Assembly (NCBI GenBank): GCA_029777885.1
Contig: JAKORJ010000237.1
Span: 1 to 46,397 of the forward strand
From: Bacillota bacterium
Lineage (GTDB): Bacteria > Bacillota > Clostridia > Caldicoprobacterales > DTU083
DNA: 46,397 bases
Direction of reading: 5' to 3'
Part shown: in pieces, positions 36,778-45,425 of the stretch
Numbering within the stretch: the first letter of the stretch is position 1
Layout: each line of letters starts with the position of its first letter
Notes under the pieces: generated by a model
The model's database searches: none
What the model was told of the DNA's origin: nothing
The model's input: the letters and a program-made list of their open reading frames with translations, nothing else
Translations under genes and position numbers: made by a program

Positions 36778-37485
36778 TTAGCTTGATAAATAGTGTAAAA
36801 TGCCTTCTAAAGTGATTTCTTCGACAGGAATTATCATTTTTTTATCTAATATGCTGCTTAAAGAATGGGCATCTGAGGAAATGATCAGCTTATATTTGCT
36901 TCTATCATAATTTTCCATGAGTGGTTTTTGTGAATATTCTAACAAAGTAAAGCCCATATATTCAGGTATAAATCCCAATTGTGATATGATACTATATGAC
37001 GGCCTGTCCACATGAGCGGGTACGACAAGGCCGCCCAGGCTGCGGGCATAATGCAGGGCTTCATCTATCGAAAGATTTAAAGATGCCAGGAGCAGCTGTT
37101 CTTTGATGCCTATGACCTCGTCCCTTTCGTTCATGATGAGTTGATTGCCAAAAAGCTCCGGCTTGTTTTCAATACCGGTATAAAAGCCCCTGATGCGGTC
37201 CTGAAATGACATCAGGGCGTCAAGGTGTGGAAAGTAGCATAAAAGATGCACTTCCTCCGCGGTCTGGAGTTCCATGCCCGGTATGACTACCAGCCTGCCC
37301 CCGGCTGCCTTGATAACGGCTTCTACGTTATCGCAACTGTTGTGGTCGGTAACAGCTATGGCATCCAGGCCATTCAGCAAGGCCATGTTGACTATGTTGT
37401 TCGGGGTCATATCATCGTCGCAGCAGGGTGAAAGCGCAGAATGGATATGCAAGTCTACAGCTGCCTGCTTACAGCTCCTGGTCAT
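36778..37485 (-). CDS. PHP-domain metal-dependent phosphoesterase
   Basis: The 235-residue protein is a PHP (polymerase and histidinol phosphatase) hydrolase. All metal-binding motifs are seen: DLHIHSALSP (HxH), VTDHNS, GMELQTAEEVHLLCYF, VPAHVDRPS and SSDAHS. The substrate is unknown; relatives act on nucleotides or phosphoesters such as 3'-phosphoadenosine phosphate. It is the last gene of the SPOR-DRTGG-ATPase-HydS-like-DRTGG-PHP run and overlaps the preceding DRTGG gene by 17 bases. PHP genes recur next to sensory-type [FeFe]-hydrogenase genes in clostridia, so a signalling role is plausible but unproven. Confidence 0.88.
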   Translation of the reverse strand: MTRSCKQAAVDLHIHSALSPCCDDDMTPNNIVNMALLNGLDAIAVTDHNSCDNVEAVIKAAGGRLVVIPGMELQTAEEVHLLCYFPHLDALMSFQDRIRGFYTGIENKPELFGNQLIMNERDEVIGIKEQLLLASLNLSIDEALHYARSLGGLVVPAHVDRPSYSIISQLGFIPEYMGFTLLEYSQKPLMENYDRSKYKLIISSDAHSLSSILDKKMIIPVEEITLEGILHYLSS

Positions 37486-37822
37486 TTATACCCACACCTA
37501 GTGCATAGAGTCTACCGGCGAGCTCATATGAGGTCAGGCCGGAAGCCAGCAGGGTTATACCTTCTTCCCTGGCCTTGTCTATGGTTTTTGGATCCGCCTG
37601 CGCTCCCCCTGAAATTATGATGCAGGACAGCTCCAAAAGGGAAGCGACTGCTATAATGTTGATATGCGTCTGTATTGTGATCCACATGCCGTCCTTTTTC
37701 CCGTGGGCCATGACCCAGCTTAGGAGATCACTACATATCCCTGACGATACTTCATTGTCCATGAAAGCTCCTGGCGATAAAACCTGCATGTTCAGATTTT
37801 CTGCTATTTCCCTTGGTGTCAC
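37469..37822 (-). CDS. DRTGG-domain protein, second copy
   Basis: The 117-residue single-domain DRTGG protein is a fold also found in phosphotransacetylase and in CBS-associated regulators, thought to bind small ligands. The segment CSDLLSWVM aligns with GSDLMSDVLSF of the sister gene at 39606-39965, and the tail GLTSYELAGRLYALG with TSYTLFEACGKLYMAG. It diverges in the middle, where the sister has LLLTGLTN and VFVRG. The two DRTGG genes flank the ATPase and the hydrogenase-like gene. The GTG start lies two bases after the hydrogenase-like stop, with GGAAGGAG 11 bases upstream. Function unknown. Confidence 0.82.
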   Translation of the reverse strand: MTPREIAENLNMQVLSPGAFMDNEVSSGICSDLLSWVMAHGKKDGMWITIQTHINIIAVASLLELSCIIISGGAQADPKTIDKAREEGITLLASGLTSYELAGRLYALGVGINDQEL

Positions 37823-37824
37823 AG

Positions 37825-39138
37825 TTATTCTGGCTCCTTCCTCGTATGGATCTGCTTGTCCGATAATTCGATCATTTCTTTTGCCAGTTTCCTTACCTTT
37901 TCCCTAAGCTTAAAAATGCAGTCAAGCTCAGAAGCATCACCCCTGACTATATCCTCGGCCAGGGCCCTGCAGCTTGGTGAACCGCATGAACCGCAATCCA
38001 AACCGGGCAGGGAGGCATTTATAACTTCCAGCTCCTTCATTTTTTTGATAGCTGCTTCTATATCAGTGTCAAGCTTAAGCACTGACTTTTCCATGATGTT
38101 TTTCTCAAGCTTCCACCTTGTATTGCTTTTAACATATTCAGCTTCGGCCTCATCCAGGGCTTTGCTTTCGATGCCCTTGACCAGGCGTCTTATCCGGCTG
38201 TTGGCCACATAGCTGTTTTCAAAGGTAAGCGGGCCTCCCACGCATCCGCCCACACAGTTCAGTCCTTCAAAATAGTCCAGATCGTCCAGCTTGTTGTTTT
38301 CTATTTCCTCCAATACGGCTATCACATTATGTATGCCGTCCACGGCCAGGTAGTTTTCGATCCCTAAGGACCTGCTCTCGCCGTTTGTGATTGCCCACCT
38401 GACGCCGGAGCTGCTTGCACTCTGAAGCTTCTCACCCTTGCCCTTATCCAATCTCTCCAGTATATGCCTGTATATCTCCAGCATCGATATGGCGCCGTTC
38501 ACATATGATTTTTCATTGCCGATCGGATTTTTTATGCTTGTCATTTTTGCTGCACATGGAGTTATAAAAAAGACTCCTACCTCATCAGGGGATACCTCAT
38601 GCTCCCTGCAGAATCTGTCCCGGGCCAGCTGGGCTCCGATTTCCATGGGGGAGGCTATCCTGACTATATTGCCGATAAGCCCTGGGAACCTTACCTGGAT
38701 CAACCTTACCACAGCCGGGCACGCTGAAGAGATCAAGGGCTTCTTGCATCCGGGCTTTTTCAGCGTCTCCCTGACAAGATAGCTGACATACTCAGCCGCC
38801 CTGGCAACTTCGAATACATCGTCAAAGCCCAAATCGATCAAAGCACTGAGGATCTTGTTAATGTCATCTGTATTTTTAAACTGTCCGTATAAGGATGGTG
38901 CCGGAAGTGCGATTTTATACCTGTAATCATTTATTACGGACAAGGGGTCTGTAACGGCGGTTTTTGCATGGTATGGACATACAAGGATGCATTCGCCGCA
39001 ATCGATACACCGCTCCTTAATGATGACGGCCTTGCCGTCCCTGACACGTATTGCTTCGGTGGGACACCGCTTAATACAGTTGGTGCACCCCATACATTTT
39101 TCCTTGTCCAGTGTGACTGAATGATAGTATTGCTCCAC
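37825..39138 (-). CDS. HydS-like putative sensory [FeFe]-hydrogenase-domain protein
   Basis: The 437-residue protein has two N-terminal [4Fe-4S] clusters (C15, C18, C21, C25; C44, C47, C50, C54), a hydrogenase H-domain (about 75-310) and a C-terminal Fe-S domain (C382, C385, C390, C407). The H-domain signatures are altered: L1 is SSACPAV (C140) with Ala139 where many enzymes have the proton-shuttling Cys; L2 is TPCAAKMTS (C195) without the usual Glu; L3 is GLNCVGGCVGG (C295, C299). Such changes are described for sensory or group C/D hydrogenases. It has no PAS domain. A catalytic role seems less likely than sensing. The GTG start has only a weak ribosome site. Confidence 0.88.
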   Translation of the reverse strand: MEQYYHSVTLDKEKCMGCTNCIKRCPTEAIRVRDGKAVIIKERCIDCGECILVCPYHAKTAVTDPLSVINDYRYKIALPAPSLYGQFKNTDDINKILSALIDLGFDDVFEVARAAEYVSYLVRETLKKPGCKKPLISSACPAVVRLIQVRFPGLIGNIVRIASPMEIGAQLARDRFCREHEVSPDEVGVFFITPCAAKMTSIKNPIGNEKSYVNGAISMLEIYRHILERLDKGKGEKLQSASSSGVRWAITNGESRSLGIENYLAVDGIHNVIAVLEEIENNKLDDLDYFEGLNCVGGCVGGPLTFENSYVANSRIRRLVKGIESKALDEAEAEYVKSNTRWKLEKNIMEKSVLKLDTDIEAAIKKMKELEVINASLPGLDCGSCGSPSCRALAEDIVRGDASELDCIFKLREKVRKLAKEMIELSDKQIHTRKEPE

Positions 39139-39164
39139 TTATATCACTTCTTTGTTTATAATAC

Positions 39165-39605
39165 TCAGTCGTGGTGGATGATTATTGTAAGATAAGTGCC
39201 TTGTCCAACCTCAGACCGTATTTCAAACACATCCGCGCAGCGCTTTATATTGGGAAGGCCCATACCGGCCCCAAAGCCAAGCTCCCTGGCTGTTTCGGGC
39301 GCTGTTGAATAGCCGGCTGTCATTGCAAGGTCTATGTCCGGTATCCCCGGCCCTGTATCTTCAGCCTTGATGATTATCTCGTCAGGACTCACGGTCAGTC
39401 TGATATAGCCGCCATAGCTGTGAATCACGAGATTCAGCTCAGCTTCGTAGCACGCTATCGCAGCCCTCCTCACTATGGCTGCGTCTATACCCAGATGCTT
39501 GAGCAGCATCTTGACTTTCGCCGAAACATCGCCTGCTGCAGAAAAATCGTTGGGTGCTACCGGATAAGATAGCTCGATTATGTTTTCCCGATCACCTGTC
39601 AACAT
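39165..39605 (-). CDS. RsbW/SpoIIAB-like ATP-binding regulator (anti-sigma factor-type kinase)
   Basis: The 146-residue stand-alone GHKL ATPase of the anti-sigma/Ser-Thr kinase type has IACYEAELNLVIHSYGG (N box with Glu and Asn), AEDTGPGIPD (G1) and FGAGMGLPNIKR (G2). There is no membrane or sensor domain. Relatives bind a sigma factor or phosphorylate an antagonist, but neither partner gene is in the window. It begins directly after the DRTGG stop and lies 26 bp before the hydrogenase-like gene, so it probably works with that protein. Confidence 0.88.
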   Translation of the reverse strand: MLTGDRENIIELSYPVAPNDFSAAGDVSAKVKMLLKHLGIDAAIVRRAAIACYEAELNLVIHSYGGYIRLTVSPDEIIIKAEDTGPGIPDIDLAMTAGYSTAPETARELGFGAGMGLPNIKRCADVFEIRSEVGQGTYLTIIIHHD

Positions 39606-39965
39606 TTATGCTTGTCCGCTCTTTCCAGGCAAACCTGCCATGTATAGCTTCCCGCATGCTTCAAACAATGTATAGGATGTGGTCATCAAAACGATTGATT
39701 TTTCAACTGCCAAATCTATGATATCCTGGCCAGGGATCTTGCCTCTGACGAAAACGATAGCACTGACGTCCAGGACCTCAGCCGTGCGGATCACATGCTG
39801 GTTTGTCAGGCCTGTCAGCAAGAGAGTGTGGCTTTTAACAAAAGAAAGCACATCGCTCATGAGATCCGAACCACAGGCTGCATCCACTTTTTTGTCCAGA
39901 AGGTTGCTGCCGACCAGTACTTCAGCTTCTAGTATGTCCTTTACTTCGTATAGGGCAAGTGACAT
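39606..39965 (-). CDS. DRTGG-domain protein, first copy
   Basis: The 119-residue DRTGG protein is close to the family form: CGSDLMSDVLSF, LLLTGLTNQHVIRTAEV, SAIVFVRGKIPGQD and FEACGKLYMAGL. The ATG follows AGAGGTG by four bases. It is nine bases after the SPOR gene and abuts the ATPase gene. Together with the second copy it brackets the ATPase and the hydrogenase-like gene, suggesting that the pair works with that module. The ligand is unknown. Confidence 0.87.
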   Translation of the reverse strand: MSLALYEVKDILEAEVLVGSNLLDKKVDAACGSDLMSDVLSFVKSHTLLLTGLTNQHVIRTAEVLDVSAIVFVRGKIPGQDIIDLAVEKSIVLMTTSYTLFEACGKLYMAGLPGKSGQA

Positions 39966-39974
39966 GCTTCACCT

Positions 39975-40838
39975 CTATCCTGTTATTTGCTCCAGATATT
40001 CCTTGTACTTCATCATCAGATCAATATAAGTATACTTTAATTTTGAAGAAATAGCTACTTTATTTGACGGATTTTGCATGATTATGTCATCAAGTGAATT
40101 GGCAGTGTCCTTATACAACTGCAGCAGCCCACTCAATATCAGATTGTTTTCCTGTGTCGCATTCAGATCCTCGAGCTTGTCTGTCATATCATCAATAGGC
40201 TGCTTGCATTCACTTACCTCGGACTGGGCTTCCGTTGTCGTGATCTCATTTCTGTCAAGCTGCTTTAAGATATCCTCGAGCTTGTAGTACTCATCCTCCC
40301 AGGTAGCAAATGCTGATTTTATTGTTTCCACATTGGATTTGGTTGCGGTTATCTGCATGTTCACCCCGGGAGAAGCGATTTTATACACCTGTGAGTCGAT
40401 ATCGTCCGCTTTCAGCTGTTCCCTGACCTTTGCCGCATCGCTTTCCGCCTTGAAGCCGACGGCAAGCACACGGTAGTAAGTGTCATTGACCGTATAGCCC
40501 GCACCGCCCTGTGTCCTCAGTGTAAGCGCATAGTCTTCGGCATTTTTCTCATCGATAAATGCCCCCATCTGAATCGTATACAGCTTGATCGCACTGGCCG
40601 TAATGTTCTCCGTCACCTTGACCGTGTCTTCATCATCCGGCACGGTCAGCTTCGGGTCGTCGGTCGGATCATTTGTTATCCCGTTAGAACCCAGGATAGG
40701 AGCTATGATATCGCTTACATATTTGCCTATGGTCCCGGCGAAAAAAATATACAGCAGGCTGCAAGACAGCACGGCTACAAGGATGAAAAAAGCATACCTT
40801 TTTCTGGCAGCGTTTCTTCTGAGCCTTGAATATCTCAT
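39975..40838 (-). CDS. Membrane-anchored SPOR-domain protein
   Basis: The 287-residue protein has a basic cytoplasmic start, one membrane helix at about 15-36 and an extracellular part. A SPOR domain (about 84-155) follows, with the typical IQMGAF and YYRVLAVGF. SPOR domains bind denuded peptidoglycan at division septa. A helical region (about 170-287) follows with a paired DRNEITTTEAQSEV coiled segment. AAGGAGGG lies before the ATG. It heads the minus-strand run that continues into the hydrogenase-regulatory genes, nine bases before the first DRTGG gene. Its relation to them is unclear, and the association may be positional only. Confidence 0.86.
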   Translation of the reverse strand: MRYSRLRRNAARKRYAFFILVAVLSCSLLYIFFAGTIGKYVSDIIAPILGSNGITNDPTDDPKLTVPDDEDTVKVTENITASAIKLYTIQMGAFIDEKNAEDYALTLRTQGGAGYTVNDTYYRVLAVGFKAESDAAKVREQLKADDIDSQVYKIASPGVNMQITATKSNVETIKSAFATWEDEYYKLEDILKQLDRNEITTTEAQSEVSECKQPIDDMTDKLEDLNATQENNLILSGLLQLYKDTANSLDDIIMQNPSNKVAISSKLKYTYIDLMMKYKEYLEQITG

Positions 40839-40946
40839 ATCCAGCCCTCCTTGCTTGGATTTGTCCTGTTATGTATTTATGTTTATGGTCTGTTTACCCT
40901 ATATATGATAAAATACAAATCAAATCTATATATTGGGAGGCTTGAA

Positions 40947-41705
40947 ATGAAATATCATCTGGATACGATACCGGTATGGGATGCCTGCCACGAAGGCGGA
41001 GAATGCCTAGTCTGCATCCTTGAAGCCAAGGCTGAAACGGCTTATGTAGAGTCCTTCCTCGGCGGTTCCGTCATGGAGCCTGACACCAGGATAGAGGTGA
41101 ATGACAAAGGGTTTTGCCCCCATCATAACAAAATGCTGTTTGATGCTAAGAACAGGCTTGGCCTTGCCCTGATGACCCATACCCATACTATTGAAACTAT
41201 AAAGAAGCTGAAAAAGTTCTCCGGCAGATCCTCCGCGGCAGCAGTAACCAATCCAGCTCCCAGATTATTGGACAGGTTTGCCACAAAGGAAAAGAACACC
41301 AGAAAATTTGCAAGGGACCTGGCGGAATGGATCAGGAAGCATGTGAACAATTGCATCATATGCGACAGATTGGCCAATTCCTTGAATCGCTATGTATACA
41401 CGATCATCTATCTATGGGAACACGAAAAGGAATTCCGCAGCGCCCTGACCGCATCTAAAGGCTTTTGCCTACCACACCTGGCCATGGTGCTGGAATCAGC
41501 AGCCGATAATCTGAGCAACAGCCGTATCGATGACTTTATTTCGGACATAATTCCTATAGAGCTACAAAATCTCGACAGGCTTGAACAGGAACTGAAATGG
41601 TTCACCCTGAAGTTTGATTACCGGAATCAGGATAAACCCTGGGGCAATTCAAAGGATGCGGTGCAAAGGGTCCTGCAAAAGCTGACAGGCAAATACATGG
41701 AATAA
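40947..41705 (+). CDS. Duplicated CxxC/CxxH protein (DUF6062-like), unknown function
   Basis: I assign this to the clostridial DUF6062-type family with moderate confidence. The ATG at 40947 follows GGGAGG by six bases and gives 252 residues; upstream codons in this frame have no ribosome site. The protein shows two copies of a cysteine/histidine unit. CLVCILEAKAE plus GFCPHH is in the first half (about 21-63) and CIICDRL plus GFCLPH in the second (about 141-183). The pattern suggests two metal sites, probably zinc. It is soluble with no signal peptide, divergent from the SPOR gene. Function unknown. Confidence 0.82.
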   Translation: MKYHLDTIPVWDACHEGGECLVCILEAKAETAYVESFLGGSVMEPDTRIEVNDKGFCPHHNKMLFDAKNRLGLALMTHTHTIETIKKLKKFSGRSSAAAVTNPAPRLLDRFATKEKNTRKFARDLAEWIRKHVNNCIICDRLANSLNRYVYTIIYLWEHEKEFRSALTASKGFCLPHLAMVLESAADNLSNSRIDDFISDIIPIELQNLDRLEQELKWFTLKFDYRNQDKPWGNSKDAVQRVLQKLTGKYME

Positions 41706-41828
41706 AGGCAGCTTGATAAAAACGTGAGCATTCGAGACGATTAAAAAGATATGAGAAGCAATAGAAAGCTATTCTTGTTTTTTATGGTTTTACGGCGTAT
41801 TTCGAATGTTTCTGAAATCTTGTAGTAT

Positions 41829-41857
41829 TTGCCAACATTTTTGCTTTTTACTAAACT
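41829..41857 (+). promoter_or_regulatory. Probable promoter of groES-groEL
   Basis: TTGCCA (41829-41834), a 17-base spacer and TAAACT (41852-41857). The -10 is weak, but the predicted start falls immediately before the CIRCE operator, the usual layout. Confidence 0.5.
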
Positions 41858-41868
41858 ATATGTTGTGA

Positions 41869-41895
41869 TTAGCACTCATCAAGATTGAGTGCTAA
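41869..41895. promoter_or_regulatory. CIRCE operator (HrcA binding site)
   Basis: TTAGCACTC-N9-GAGTGCTAA, a perfect match to the CIRCE consensus. It lies just upstream of groES, so heat-shock repression by HrcA is expected. Confidence 0.97.
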
Positions 41896-41913
41896 CAACC
41901 AATACTTACATAA

Positions 41914-42210
<297 letters not shown>

Positions 42211-42245
42211 TTCTAAACAATGCATTTCTTATAACAAAATCATAA

Positions 42246-43880
<1,635 letters not shown>

Positions 43881-43906
43881 AAAGTACAACAAAAGCTATA
43901 TACAAT

Positions 43907-43940
43907 AAAAAAGTGGTTGCTTTCATGCAATCACTTTTTT
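43907..43940. terminator. Intrinsic terminator shared by groEL and the DivIVA-like gene
   Basis: Stem AAAAAAGTGGTTGC with GCAATCACTTTTTT and a six-base TTTCAT loop, flanked by A and T runs. It overlaps the stop of the minus-strand DivIVA-like gene, so it acts from both directions. Confidence 0.9.
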
Positions 43941-44414
43941 TTCTTGCTTTTCATCTATCTGATCATCAAGCAACAGGGTCTCGCTTATCTCCTGGGATGC
44001 ATAATAGTTTATGTCGTCCCTGAATTTCTCGAGCAGACATACTATCGTCTTCTCAAAGTCAAGAAGGTCTGACCTTATTTCCCTTTGTTTCTCGGTCCAT
44101 CTCTGTTTCTCAGCCTTTAGCTTGTTCAACTCTTCCAACGACCTGCGCTTGCCTTCCTCAATTATGCTTTGGGCTCTTTGCTCTGCTACGACCAGCACCT
44201 TTGTGATGTATTTTTCCTGCTCCTTAAGTTGGCTGATCTTCTCGTTCTGAGCCTGCAGTTCGTTTTTCAGTTTCCTGTTTTCTTCTATCAGTTCCAGCAG
44301 CCTGTCCTTTTGTTTGCTAAGATCGGTTTCGTACTCCTTTTGGATCTCTTTGATATAGTCCATCACCTGTTTTCTATTGTACCCCAGCAGCGCAGTGGAA
44401 AACTGCCTTTTCAT
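43923..44414 (-). CDS. DivIVA-like coiled-coil protein
   Basis: The 163-residue protein starts MKRQFSTALLGYNRKQVMDYIKE, a truncated version of the DivIVA membrane-binding head (F-x-GY-x2-x-V). A long coiled coil follows (about 22-130) with heptads rich in Leu, Glu and Lys, and a short acidic tail. Such proteins mark poles or septa. I start at the ATG at 44414, nine bases after AGGGGG; the track upstream of it in this frame is not supported by a ribosome site. It is smaller than housekeeping DivIVA and is not next to the ylm/ftsZ genes, so it is probably a paralogue. Confidence 0.8.
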   Translation of the reverse strand: MKRQFSTALLGYNRKQVMDYIKEIQKEYETDLSKQKDRLLELIEENRKLKNELQAQNEKISQLKEQEKYITKVLVVAEQRAQSIIEEGKRRSLEELNKLKAEKQRWTEKQREIRSDLLDFEKTIVCLLEKFRDDINYYASQEISETLLLDDQIDEKQEKKVIA

Positions 44415-44430
44415 ATGTGCATTCCCCCTT

Positions 44431-44472
44431 CTACCACAAAACAGTAGCATAAAAGGGCTGCTGTTTTTGTAG
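44431..44472. repeat. Imperfect inverted repeat in the leader of the DivIVA-like gene
   Basis: ACAAAACAG on the left pairs with CTGTTTTTGT on the right with one bulge, and outer CTAC/GTAG may extend it, around a 16-base loop. It ends just before the ribosome site (44424-44429) on the minus strand. No T run follows, so it is not a clear terminator. Confidence 0.4.
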
Positions 44473-44489
44473 AATGGCGGAGTCGAATT

Positions 44490-45347
44490 TTAACTTCTTA
44501 TCATTTTTTTTATTGCCGGAAGGTTGCTGATAATGCTTTCATAACCCCTTTGGATGCATTCAGCGACCCTATGGAATTCTGTCATGCCAATATCGTAAAT
44601 ATCAGGATTTATCATAAGGTCACAGGGACTGGTCTTCAGGCGAGTGATCTGATACGCCATTATATCTATCGCCTGGCTCCCTATCTCAAGGATATTGTTG
44701 ACCTCCGACCTTCTCTGGCCGCTGTAGCCCAGGTTGATGCCAATCACTACCTTTGCCCCCATCTGCCGCAGGACCCCGGCTGGTACATTCTCGGTGACTC
44801 CACCGTCGACAAGCCTCATGCCGTCTATGATTACAGGCTGAAACACCGAGGGTATCGCTGTGCTGGCCCTTACCGCCTTGTACAGGGGCACATCGTCCTT
44901 ATATATAACATGCCTGGTATCGGTCAACCCCCTCTTTCGGCTGACGAACATCACGGTGTTTCCTGCGTTGATGTCTACTGCCGTAATGGCTAAAGGCATC
45001 TTGACTTCTTTGATAAGTATTCCTTTCGTCAGCCTTTTCATCAGCTTTTCCACTTCATCGCCTTTAAGGAAGCCGTCCCAGTCGAAATCCCTGCGCAGGA
45101 TCCATTGCATTATCCCGCGCAGCATCCCCGGATAATCCGGATCATAAATGCCCTTGTCTAGGGTCAGGGCGGTTTTCTCCATTTCCACAGCACTGTATCC
45201 GCAGGCATACAATGCTGCTACCATGCTGCCTGCACTGGTCCCGGATATATATGAAGGATACAGCCCATTTTCACTTAAGGCTTTAAGGACGCCTACATGG
45301 GCGACGCCCCTCAGCGCCCCGCCCGACAGCGCCAATCCAAATCTCAT
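44490..45347 (-). CDS. Patatin-like phospholipase family protein
   Basis: The 285-residue patatin/RssA-type lipid acyl hydrolase has LALSGGALRGVAHVG (oxyanion hole), the nucleophile in GTSAGS (S38), and the partner Asp in LVDGGV (D180), which make the catalytic dyad. There is no signal peptide, so it acts on cytoplasmic-side lipids. The ATG follows GGAG by eight bases. It is 78 bp downstream of pncB; whether they are cotranscribed is unclear. The substrate is unknown. Confidence 0.92.
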   Translation of the reverse strand: MRFGLALSGGALRGVAHVGVLKALSENGLYPSYISGTSAGSMVAALYACGYSAVEMEKTALTLDKGIYDPDYPGMLRGIMQWILRRDFDWDGFLKGDEVEKLMKRLTKGILIKEVKMPLAITAVDINAGNTVMFVSRKRGLTDTRHVIYKDDVPLYKAVRASTAIPSVFQPVIIDGMRLVDGGVTENVPAGVLRQMGAKVVIGINLGYSGQRRSEVNNILEIGSQAIDIMAYQITRLKTSPCDLMINPDIYDIGMTEFHRVAECIQRGYESIISNLPAIKKMIRS

Positions 45348-45425
45348 ACCATCAACTCCGTTTCTTAGAACTATAATATGGTATGAAATACATCGGATCG
45401 GCGTTATCGGGTTTCTTAAATCATG

